A stretch of DNA of 12,400 bases from an uncultured Collinsella sp. Lineage in GTDB: Bacteria; Actinomycetota; Coriobacteriia; Coriobacteriales; Coriobacteriaceae. Location: positions 1 through 12,400 of the forward strand of contig CABRWN010000048.1 in the NCBI GenBank assembly GCA_902474645.1, read 5' to 3'. The translations under genes and the position numbers were made by a program. Below the pieces are notes generated by a model. That model was not told the DNA's origin. It searched no databases and saw only the letters and a program-made list of their open reading frames with translations. Position 1 is the stretch's first letter, and each line of letters begins with the position of its first letter. This document shows, in pieces, positions 7,382 through 12,400 of this stretch.

Positions 7382-8170
7382 CTAATGGCTGGAATAGCAG
7401 GTGGTGTGGGCGGCGCGGAAGCGGCAGTGCTCGCGCATGCGGCAGATATTGCAGGTGGGGCGGGTCTGGGCGTCGTGGACCTCGCCGTCGAATAGGCCGA
7501 TCACCGCGGTCACGCTTTTGGTGGGCATGAGCAGGCTGGTGGGTGTGACGGTAAGCCCGATGAGCCGCGTGGCGTTGAGCGCATTGACGATCGAGCGCTG
7601 GGCCGAGAGCGGGCAGTCGCCGTAGCCGGGACTAAAGCGCCAGTTGCCGGCGAGCCCATGAACGGCGGCGTCCGTCTTGACCTGCTGGTCCATTTGCTCA
7701 ACGGCGGCTTCCACGTAAGCGGAGCACGCGGCGTCGAGCACGGCGCCCTCCAGGGGATGTTGGGCTCCCGTGGTGCGCAGGCGACGCTCGGCGTCCATGC
7801 CGAGGGTGCATGCCATGAGCGCGGCAAAGCGGGCGTCTTTGAGGTGGCGATAGATATCGCGACCGCGCAGCTCAACGTTGGTGCCGATCAAGCGAATGCA
7901 AGGCTCACTTTGTTCGTCCACGCCCGTGGCATCGACGGCAAATACGCGGCGCACGCCACGGGGCTCAATGTCCAGTTCCAGACGCTCGACCACAAGCTCA
8001 ATACGTCGTGACAGCTCGGGCTCAATCTGCTGGCCGCCGTAACCCAGGTACCGCAGCATCTCGGCGCGGTCGACACGGGGATGGTACGCAGCATCGACAC
8101 GGTAAAGCGCCGGCGACGCAAGGTCGGCCGGCACTTCGACAGCGGTTGTATCGATGTGCGGTTTTTCCAT
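7382..8170 (-). CDS. Stand-alone MetH reactivation (activation-domain) protein
   Basis: 262 residues, matching the C-terminal activation domain of long MetH proteins. The diagnostic block RFSPGYGDCPLSAQ (178-191) corresponds to the R-P-x-x-GYP-type SAM-binding loop; it is followed by IGLTVTPTSLLMPTKSVTAVIG. The known role is reductive remethylation of inactive cob(II)alamin on MetH using SAM and an electron donor. The start is ATG 8170, which overlaps the metF stop as TAATG, implying translational coupling; an upstream extension of this frame (to 8479) lies inside metF and is a shadow. The C-terminus carries a compact cysteine cluster, CNICRMREHC plus a later Cys (Cys240, 243, 249, 258), absent from E. 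coli MetH but, as I recall, common in anaerobe homologues. Metal or Fe-S binding there is inference. The gene sits between metF and metH, its obvious partner. Confidence 0.85.
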   Translation of the reverse strand: MEKPHIDTTAVEVPADLASPALYRVDAAYHPRVDRAEMLRYLGYGGQQIEPELSRRIELVVERLELDIEPRGVRRVFAVDATGVDEQSEPCIRLIGTNVELRGRDIYRHLKDARFAALMACTLGMDAERRLRTTGAQHPLEGAVLDAACSAYVEAAVEQMDQQVKTDAAVHGLAGNWRFSPGYGDCPLSAQRSIVNALNATRLIGLTVTPTSLLMPTKSVTAVIGLFDGEVHDAQTRPTCNICRMREHCRFRAAHTTCYSSH

Positions 8171-9042
8171 TACCCCAGGCGCTCCATAATGGTTGCGGCG
8201 ATCGCAGGGCGATTCATAGTGTACAGGTGCAGGCCGTCGGCGCCGTGCTCCTTGAGGTCGCAAAGCTGGCGGGCGGCATAATCTACACCGGCTGCCTGCA
8301 GGCTCTCGGGGTCGTTCTCGTACTTGGCGAGAATCTTGATGACGGGGGAGGGCAGCGACGCGCCGCACATAAAGACCATGCGGCTGATCTGCGACTTGCC
8401 CATAAACGGCATGATGCCCGCGGTAATGGGCACGGTGATACCGGCCTTGTCGGCAAGCTCGCGAAAACGGTAGAAGCACTCGTTGTCAAAAAAGAGCTGC
8501 GTCACAAAGAAGCTCGCGCCGGCGTCCTGTTTTTGCTTGAGGTGCTCGACCGAGAGGTTGAGATCCTCGCAGGCAATGTGGCCTTCGGGGTAGGCTGCGG
8601 CACCCACGCAAAAGCCGGCGTCGACGAGCTCGGGGATAAGGTCGCGGGCGTAGGCGTAGTCCGAGGCGGGCTTGTCGTCCTCGGTCGCGCCAGCGGGAAG
8701 ATCGCCGCGCAGGGCCAGGATGTTTTCAACGCCGGCGGTGCGATACTCGTCGATCTTGGCGGCGATGTCGGCGTGGGTGCGGCCCACGCAGGTGAGGTGC
8801 GCTACCGAGGGCGTATCGAATTCGCTCGAAATCATATGCGCGATGGGGGCGGTGGTGGCACCGTTACCCGAGCCGCCGGCTGAGCAGGTGACCGAGACAA
8901 AGCTCGGCGAAAGCTTGCACAGATTGCCTGCCACTTTGCGAGCCGTGTCGAGGGTCAGCTCGCCCTTGGGCGGGAACATCTCAAACGAAACGGGTACGGT
9001 GCCCTGGGATGCTGCCTGCTTAAAAAGCTCGTCGACGCGCAT
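8170..9042 (-). CDS. metF: Methylenetetrahydrofolate reductase
   Basis: 290 residues, close to E. coli MetF (296). It reduces 5,10-methylene-tetrahydrofolate to 5-methyl-tetrahydrofolate using FAD in the cytoplasm. Visible family motifs are VSFEMFPPKG (Glu21 is the expected catalytic acid), SPSFVSVTCSAGGSGNG, ILALRGDLP (FAD-binding loop, 108-116), GASFFVTQLFFD (175-186), ITAGIMPF and GLHLYTMNRP near the C-terminus. The start is ATG 9042, with AAAGGAG and a 6-nt spacer; the longer frame to 9084 has no such site. It is the first gene of the operon metF - reactivation protein - metH, which places supply of the methyl donor next to its consumer. The leader is likely ~150 nt if the candidate promoter at 9201-9229 is right. 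Confidence 0.95.
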   Translation of the reverse strand: MRVDELFKQAASQGTVPVSFEMFPPKGELTLDTARKVAGNLCKLSPSFVSVTCSAGGSGNGATTAPIAHMISSEFDTPSVAHLTCVGRTHADIAAKIDEYRTAGVENILALRGDLPAGATEDDKPASDYAYARDLIPELVDAGFCVGAAAYPEGHIACEDLNLSVEHLKQKQDAGASFFVTQLFFDNECFYRFRELADKAGITVPITAGIMPFMGKSQISRMVFMCGASLPSPVIKILAKYENDPESLQAAGVDYAARQLCDLKEHGADGLHLYTMNRPAIAATIMERLG

Positions 9043-9195
9043 ATCGTGCTCCTTTAGATGCCTAGGTGCGATGTTTTGTTGCAAGGATTCTACAGCACGA
9101 CCGCGCTAAGGTGGAGTTTCTCTCGCGATTTGGTGATACCAATCGAAAACGCTTCGCTATCGGTACTTCCTATAACAGGGCGGTCAATCTAGGAT

Positions 9196-9249
9196 GGGGC
9201 TATATATTGTGAATGGTATCTGATGCGAAATACCAGTTAATAGAGCCCC
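9196..9249. promoter_or_regulatory. Candidate metF promoter embedded in a nested dyad (possible operator)
   Basis: On the minus strand TTCGCA (9229-9224), 17 nt and TATATA (9206-9201) form a moderate sigma-A promoter (4/6 in each box) pointing at metF. It is overlaid by a dyad TGGTAT-N10-ATACCA (9214-9235) and enclosed by GGGGCT (9196-9201) and AGCCCC (9244-9249). The sequence GATACCATTC in it recurs, with one difference, as GATACCAATC at 9135-9144 inside another dyad (TTGGT-GAT-ACCAA). This fits a repressor operator, but no regulator is identified. Confidence 0.4.
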
Positions 9250-9356
9250 GTTCTCAATTGACTACCCTTAAACCATGCGGAGAGGTCTGCAATTTATACA
9301 GTTGATTGGCTGTTGAGGGTGGCAACGCCGCCTCGATAGGGTAACCTCATTGATTG

Positions 9357-9394
9357 GTTTCGCGACAGCAACATAACGGTAATGTCGCGGAAAC
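9357..9394 (+). promoter_or_regulatory. GlnR-like binding array upstream of glutamine synthetase
   Basis: Four half-sites start at exactly 11-bp intervals: GTTTC (9357), GCAAC (9368), GTAAT (9379) and GAAAC (9390), each separated by 6 nt. This matches the actinobacterial GlnR pattern gTnAC-n6-GaAAC repeated twice; the second pair differs at one specified position. The whole is also an imperfect inverted repeat (TTTCGCGACA with TGTCGCGGAAA). A -10-like TATGAC follows at 9410-9415, giving a plausible activated promoter with a start near 9422. Regulator identity is inference. Confidence 0.5.
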
Positions 9395-9398
9395 ACGG

Positions 9399-9473
9399 CG
9401 AGTCTAAGCTATGACTCGTTCGTTAGTAATCAACACCGCTTCTCACGCGGTGCCGATACGAAGGGAGTTCCGT
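9399..9473 (+). other. Structured leader and ribosome binding site of glutamine synthetase
   Basis: Two short hairpins, CGAGTC-N8-GACTCG (9399-9418) and CACCGC-N7-GCGGTG (9434-9452), precede the Shine-Dalgarno AAGGGAG (9461-9467), which is 6 nt before the ATG at 9474 and decides the start against the in-frame ATG at 9411. A further hairpin, GAGGGTGGC-AAC-GCCGCCTC, lies upstream at 9315-9334, and an 8-bp direct repeat TTGATTGG occurs at 9302 and 9350. I recognise no riboswitch class. Confidence 0.5.
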
Positions 9474-11561
9474 ATGGCCGAACTTACTGACCGCTTCGGG
9501 ACCATGGTGTTCTCTGAGGAAGTCATGAAGGACTACCTCCCCAAGGACATTTGGAAGCGCCTTGCTGCAACCCTCGAGGGCGGTGAGCCGCTCGACCTGG
9601 ATGTGGCCAACGCCGTTGCCCATGCCATGAAGGTCTGGGCCATCTCCAAGGGCGCGACGCACTACGCGCATTGGTTCCAGCCGCTTTCGGGCATTACTTC
9701 CGAGAAGCACGACAGCTTCCTGGAGCCCAACCACGACGGCACCGCCATTACCAAGTTTACGGGCAAGAACCTCATCCAGGGCGAGCCCGATGCCTCCAGC
9801 TTCCCCAACGGCGGCCTGCGTGCCACCTTCGAGGCCCGCGGCTACACCGCCTGGGATCCCACCAGCCCCGCCTTTATCAAGGACGATGTCCTGTGCATCC
9901 CCACGGCTTTTTGCTCCTACACGGGCGAGGCCCTGGACAAGAAGACCCCGCTGCTGCGCTCCATGACCGCGCTCTCGCGTGAGTCTAAGCGCGTTTTGGC
10001 GCTGTTTGGTAAGACCCCCAAGAAGGTCGTTCCTTCCGTGGGCGACGAGCAGGAGTACTTCCTGATCAAGAAGGACGCCTATCGCAAGCGCAAGGACCTG
10101 GTCATCACCGGTCGCACCCTCTTTGGTGCTGCTCCCTGCAAGGGCCAGGAGCTCGAGGAGCACTACTTTGGCGCTATCCGCCCCACCGTCTCGGCCTATA
10201 TGAAGGACCTGGACGATGAACTGTGGGCGCTTGGCATTCCCGCCAAGACCAAGCACAACGAGGTTGCTCCCTGCCAGCATGAGCTCGCACCGGTCTATGG
10301 CGAAGTCAACGAGGCCATCGACCAGAATCTGGTCATGATGGAGAAAATGAAGCTCATCGCCTCCCGTCACGACTTGGTCTGCCTGCTGCACGAGAAGCCC
10401 TTCGAGGGCATCAACGGTTCGGGCAAGCACAACAACTGGTCGCTTGGCACCGAGTCCGAGAATCTGCTCGACCCGGGCGACACCCCGCTCGACAACCTGC
10501 AGTTCATCGTCTTCCTCACCGCGGTGATCGAGGCCGTCGATAACTATCAGGAGCTCCTGCGTGCCTCCGTTGCCTCGGCCGGCAACGACCATCGTCTGGG
10601 CGCCAACGAGGCTCCTCCGGCGATTATGTCCATCTTCCTGGGCGACCAGCTTACCGAGGTCGTCGAGAAGATCATCGATGGCAAGGCTTCCGTCCATGCC
10701 ACGCGCGGCGTGCTTGACCTGGGTGCCGATACCCTGCCCAAGCTGATGCAGGACAACACCGACCGCAACCGCACCTCCCCGTTTGCCTTCACCGGCAACA
10801 AGTTCGAGTTCCGTGCCTGCGGCTCCGAGCAGAACGTCTCCGACTCCAACCTGGTGCTCGATGCCGCCGTGGCCAAGTCGCTCAAGTCCTTCGCCGACGC
10901 GCTTGAGGGTACGCCCGAGGATAAGTTCCAGGACGCCGCGCTCGAATACTGCAAGAAGGTGCTGACCGATCACCAGCGTATCCTGTTCTCCGGTGACGGC
11001 TACTCCGATGAGTGGCCCGTCGAGGCCGAGAAGCGCGGTCTTGCCAACAACAAGACCACGGCCGATGCCCTGCCCGCCTTTGTTTCCGATAAGGCCATTG
11101 CGCTCTTTGAGGAGACGGGTGTCCTGACCAAGGCCGAGGCCCAGTGCCGCTACGACTGCAAGCTCGAGAAGTACAACAAGCTCATGAACATCGAGGCCAC
11201 CACGATGGTTCGCGAGGCGCGTCGTACCTATCGCCCGGTCATTACCGCCTATGCCACCAAGGTCGCTAAGGGCCTTGAGACTATTCGTGCCGCCGGTGCT
11301 GAGGCCGCCATGCAGTGCGAGCAGAACACGCTCAACAAGCTCTGCAACGGCATCACCACCATCAACGACTCCATCAAGGCGCTCGACGCCGTGCATCAGA
11401 AGGCCGAGGGCCTCGATGGTCAGGAGCAGGCCAACGTGTACGCGCACGAGGTCGTTCCCGCTATGGATACGCTGCGCGCCGCCGTGGACGCAATGGAGGA
11501 GATCGTGGCCGCCGACTACTGGCCGGTCCCGACCTACGACGACATCCTGTTCTACGTGTAG
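9474..11561 (+). CDS. glnA: Type III glutamine synthetase (GlnN class)
   Basis: 695 residues, typical of type III enzymes (about 690-730) and far longer than type I/II. It condenses glutamate and ammonia with ATP. Class-specific blocks are visible in order: THYAHWFQPLSGITSEKHDS, FPNGGLRATFEARGYTAWDP, IPTAFCSYTGEALDKKTPLL, VGDEQEYFLI (Glu metal ligands, ~188), NEVAPCQHELAPVYGEVN, HEKPFEGINGSGKHNNWSLG (~305), SAGNDHRLGANEAPP (~367) and NRTSPFAFTGNKFEFRA (~432). The C-terminal ~200 residues are helical, as in the family. Codon use is strongly biased to C-ending codons, consistent with high expression. It is transcribed away from metF, is monocistronic (terminator 32 nt downstream) and has a putative nitrogen-control site upstream. 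No regulatory PII gene is nearby. Confidence 0.97.
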   Translation: MAELTDRFGTMVFSEEVMKDYLPKDIWKRLAATLEGGEPLDLDVANAVAHAMKVWAISKGATHYAHWFQPLSGITSEKHDSFLEPNHDGTAITKFTGKNLIQGEPDASSFPNGGLRATFEARGYTAWDPTSPAFIKDDVLCIPTAFCSYTGEALDKKTPLLRSMTALSRESKRVLALFGKTPKKVVPSVGDEQEYFLIKKDAYRKRKDLVITGRTLFGAAPCKGQELEEHYFGAIRPTVSAYMKDLDDELWALGIPAKTKHNEVAPCQHELAPVYGEVNEAIDQNLVMMEKMKLIASRHDLVCLLHEKPFEGINGSGKHNNWSLGTESENLLDPGDTPLDNLQFIVFLTAVIEAVDNYQELLRASVASAGNDHRLGANEAPPAIMSIFLGDQLTEVVEKIIDGKASVHATRGVLDLGADTLPKLMQDNTDRNRTSPFAFTGNKFEFRACGSEQNVSDSNLVLDAAVAKSLKSFADALEGTPEDKFQDAALEYCKKVLTDHQRILFSGDGYSDEWPVEAEKRGLANNKTTADALPAFVSDKAIALFEETGVLTKAEAQCRYDCKLEKYNKLMNIEATTMVREARRTYRPVITAYATKVAKGLETIRAAGAEAAMQCEQNTLNKLCNGITTINDSIKALDAVHQKAEGLDGQEQANVYAHEVVPAMDTLRAAVDAMEEIVAADYWPVPTYDDILFYV

Positions 11562-11592
11562 AGCATAACTGACATATCGTCACGGTATTGAG

Positions 11593-11624
11593 CCGGGGTC
11601 CGCATCATGCGGGCCCCGGTTTTT
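11593..11624 (+). terminator. Intrinsic terminator of glutamine synthetase
   Basis: CCGGGGTCCGCA (11593-11604) pairs with TGCGGGCCCCGG (11608-11619) as a 12-bp stem with one G-U pair and a TCA loop, followed by five T. This is a strong textbook terminator. Confidence 0.93.
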
Positions 11625-11678
11625 GTTTGCGAAGGACGCTTTGAAGCCCGTTTTGCCGCCGATTTGCCTAGGTATAAA

Positions 11679-11908
11679 GGGCTATGGGCAAAAAACGTCA
11701 AATATGAGTACTGTCACAAGTCCTGTAGCATTATCTTTTTGCAAAATATGCAGTGTTACGCAACATGTGTCCAAGTACTTAGCTGAAAAACGCCTGCAAT
11801 TCTTCCACCTTAGGACCCCTGGCGTCTAAATCGCCTTCAGATGGCATGAAATCGCTGTTACTAAATTGGTAACAGTACTCATATTTGCTATTTTTTGTCC
11901 ACGGGCCC
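11679..11908. repeat. AT-rich ~230-bp inverted-repeat element, no clear gene
   Basis: CAAATATGAGTACTGT (11699-11714) and ACAGTACTCATATTTG (11872-11887) are perfect 16-bp inverted repeats. The similarity continues outward imperfectly (GGGC...GGGCAAAAAA on the left, TTTTTTGTCC...GGGCCC on the right), giving arms of about 30-36 bp. The interior is clearly richer in A/T than the flanking genes. A second hairpin CTGTTAC-N7-GTAACAG (11855-11875) overlaps the right arm, so two folds compete. On the minus strand a stop-free frame ending near 11788 reads NSKYEYCYQFSNSDFMPSEG and on, but it has no upstream start. I treat it as a repeat element, not a gene. Confidence 0.75.
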
Positions 11909-11962
11909 TGGATGGCAGTGTGATTTTATGCCCTCGGGGTTCGAATCCCGGCGTTGGAGAAG

Positions 11963-11995
11963 AAAAAAGCCCGTCACCACGGGGGTAACGGGCTT
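11963..11995 (-). terminator. Leftward intrinsic terminator (copy A)
   Basis: On the minus strand AAGCCCGT...ACGGGCTT (8 bp, plus inner ACC/GGT pairing) is followed by six T. It follows the tRNA-Glu 3' remnant at 12007-12024 just as copy B follows the intact tRNA. Confidence 0.8.
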
Positions 11996-12006
11996 CTCGA
12001 TTTAAA

Positions 12007-12024
12007 TGGTGCCCCCAGCGGGAT
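12007..12024 (-). pseudogene. Truncated tRNA-Glu 3' end (18 nt)
   Basis: Reads (minus strand) ATCCCGCTGGGGGCACCA: part of the T-arm, the 3' acceptor strand, discriminator A and CCA, identical to the 3' end of the intact tRNA-Glu at 12196-12213. The rest of the tRNA is missing and unrelated sequence follows, so no functional tRNA can form. Confidence 0.75.
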
Positions 12025-12151
12025 GTCCGCGTGCGGCTGGCGCCGCCCGCTTCCGCTGCGTCGATCCGCTCCTTGCGTGCTGCGCTGGAAAACGCTTCGC
12101 GTTTCCTCAGCTCCGCACCCTGTCGGGTTCGAATCCCGGCATATCGGTAGC

Positions 12152-12184
12152 AAAAAGCCCGCCACCGCGAGGGTGAACGGGCTT
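12152..12184 (-). terminator. tRNA-Glu terminator (copy B)
   Basis: Twelve nt after the encoded CCA. On the minus strand AAGCCCG and CGGGCTT form the base, CACC-CTCGC-GGTG the upper stem, and five T follow. Confidence 0.88.
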
Positions 12185-12195
12185 CTCAGTTTAAA

Positions 12196-12272
12196 TGGTG
12201 CCCCCAGCGGGATTCGAACCCGCGATATCCACCTTGAAAGGGTGGCGTCCTTGGCCGCTAGACGATGGGGAC
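12196..12272 (-). tRNA. tRNA-Glu (anticodon UUC), CCA encoded
   Basis: A full cloverleaf is readable on the minus strand: acceptor GTCCCCA with TGGGGGC (one G-U pair), D-arm with GTCTAGCGGCCAAGGAC, anticodon stem CCACC/GGTGG around loop CTTTCAA (anticodon TTC), T-arm GCGGGTTCGAATCCCGC, discriminator A and genomic CCA at 12198-12196. It closely resembles E. coli tRNA-Glu. It is a single-gene unit with its own promoter and terminator. Confidence 0.97.
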
Positions 12273-12282
12273 AGCGGGAAAG

Positions 12283-12310
12283 AGTATAGCAGACTTTTTT
12301 AGCCGTTCAC
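12283..12310 (-). promoter_or_regulatory. Promoter of tRNA-Glu (extended -10)
   Basis: TATACT (12288-12283) preceded by TGC is an extended -10 box; a weak -35 (GTGAAC, 12310-12305) lies 16 nt upstream. The predicted start is about 4-5 nt before the tRNA 5' end, giving a very short leader, as is usual for tRNA operons. Confidence 0.75.
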
Positions 12311-12399
12311 ATATCGTTGGCAAACTGAAAAACCACCACATAGGAGCCCTTGATTATCGACTTTATCCGAACACCTCCCACATTCATCCGCACATGTGC
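12307..12399 (-). CDS. Possible 3' end of an unidentified gene (runs off right edge)
   Basis: A frame open to the window edge gives 30 codons before TGA at 12309-12307; its C-terminus reads IIKGSYVVVFQFANDM. The alternation of hydrophobic and polar residues looks protein-like, but the stretch is too short to assign and could be chance. An internal ATG at codon 5 would give a 26-residue peptide without an evident Shine-Dalgarno. The tRNA-Glu promoter overlaps its stop codon. Confidence 0.25.
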   Translation of the reverse strand, partial: AHVRMNVGGVRIKSIIKGSYVVVFQFANDM

Positions 12400-12400
12400 G
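12389..12400. repeat. 12-bp perfect palindrome at right edge
   Basis: CGCACATGTGCG is fully self-complementary and stops exactly at the window end, so a longer dyad may continue. It could be an operator for the gene to the right or a chance palindrome. Confidence 0.4.

Larger units (their letters stand above)
11936..12213. repeat. Tandem imperfect ~88-bp direct repeat of T-arm, terminator and tRNA-Glu 3' end
   Basis: Copy A (11936-12024) and copy B (12124-12213) share the same order at an offset of 188-189 bp: a plus-strand tRNA T-arm-like sequence (TTCGAATCCCGGC at 11940 and 12128), a variable ~14-nt stretch, a leftward terminator hairpin (AGCCCG...CGGGCTTCTC), TTTAAATGG, and the 3' end of tRNA-Glu. 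Copy B runs into the intact tRNA-Glu gene; copy A breaks off after CAGCGGGAT. The filler 12025-12123 is GC-rich, with hairpins GCGGC-TGGC-GCCGC and GGAAAACGC-TTC-GCGTTTCC, and has no gene. Confidence 0.8.

Noticed and set aside
9043..9200. SAM or cobalamin riboswitch in the metF leader
   Set aside because: The ~150-nt leader has hairpins, but I find no cobalamin B12-box or SAM-I-like core, and no terminator before metF.
9423..11447. 674-codon open frame on the minus strand, antisense to glutamine synthetase
   Set aside because: A shadow produced by strong C-ending codon bias in the plus-strand gene; low-complexity Gly/Leu/Val product without motifs.
11623..11829. 68-codon plus-strand frame after the glutamine synthetase terminator
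   Set aside because: Starts just after the terminator with no ribosome binding site, and lies largely inside the inverted-repeat element.
11898..11958. Complete plus-strand tRNA ending in the T-arm at 11936-11953
   Set aside because: The T-stem is imperfect, only about 4 acceptor pairs can form, the anticodon loop is too long and there is no D-arm; it is at most a remnant.
11954..12289. 111-codon plus-strand frame (GAPSGIRTRD...)
   Set aside because: It is the reverse strand of tRNA-Glu and its repeats, a well-known source of spurious proteins.
1..12400. CRISPR array, insertion sequence, integrase or toxin-antitoxin system
   Set aside because: No regularly spaced repeats, transposase/integrase motifs or paired small genes with such motifs were seen on either strand.

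Overview
The window looks like a chromosomal segment of a high-GC anaerobic gut actinobacterium of the class Coriobacteriia, most likely Collinsella. This rests on roughly 60% GC, AGGAG-type ribosome binding sites, a type III glutamine synthetase, a UPF0210/DUF711 protein and a short cobalamin-dependent MetH with a separate reactivation protein. The genus is inferred from gene content and memory of the group, not from a search.

Layout. 1-1600 (+): the C-terminal 532 codons of a BTAD/SARP-type transcriptional regulator that starts left of the window. 1599-9042 (-): a run of leftward genes: yhbY (ribosome-associated RNA-binding protein), a class I SAM methyltransferase (GTG start) and a UPF0210 protein, then a methionine operon read metF -> MetH reactivation domain -> metH. 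A 33-bp perfect inverted repeat (3204-3339) lies between the UPF0210 and methyltransferase genes. 9043-9473: divergent intergenic region with candidate control sites for metF and glutamine synthetase. 9474-11561 (+): type III glutamine synthetase with a strong terminator. 11625-12195: no convincing gene; it holds an AT-rich inverted-repeat element and tandem tRNA-Glu/terminator debris. 12196-12272 (-): tRNA-Glu(UUC) with its own extended -10 promoter. 12307-12399 (-): the tail of a possible gene running off the right edge.

How the genes work together. MetF makes 5-methyltetrahydrofolate. MetH passes the methyl group through cobalamin to homocysteine to give methionine. The stand-alone reactivation protein would re-methylate oxidised cobalamin. 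All three are in one tightly coupled operon (TAATG overlap, then a 9-nt gap). metH as given is broken by a -1 frameshift at about 5625, between the folate and B12 modules. Glutamine synthetase is probably under separate nitrogen control: four half-sites spaced exactly 11 bp apart upstream of it resemble an actinobacterial GlnR target.

The most interesting material is non-coding: the long palindromic element at 3204-3339, the inverted-repeat element at 11679-11908 with two mutually exclusive folds, the tandem tRNA-Glu remnant, and the phased GlnR-like array. I found no CRISPR array, transposase, integrase or recognisable new defence system.
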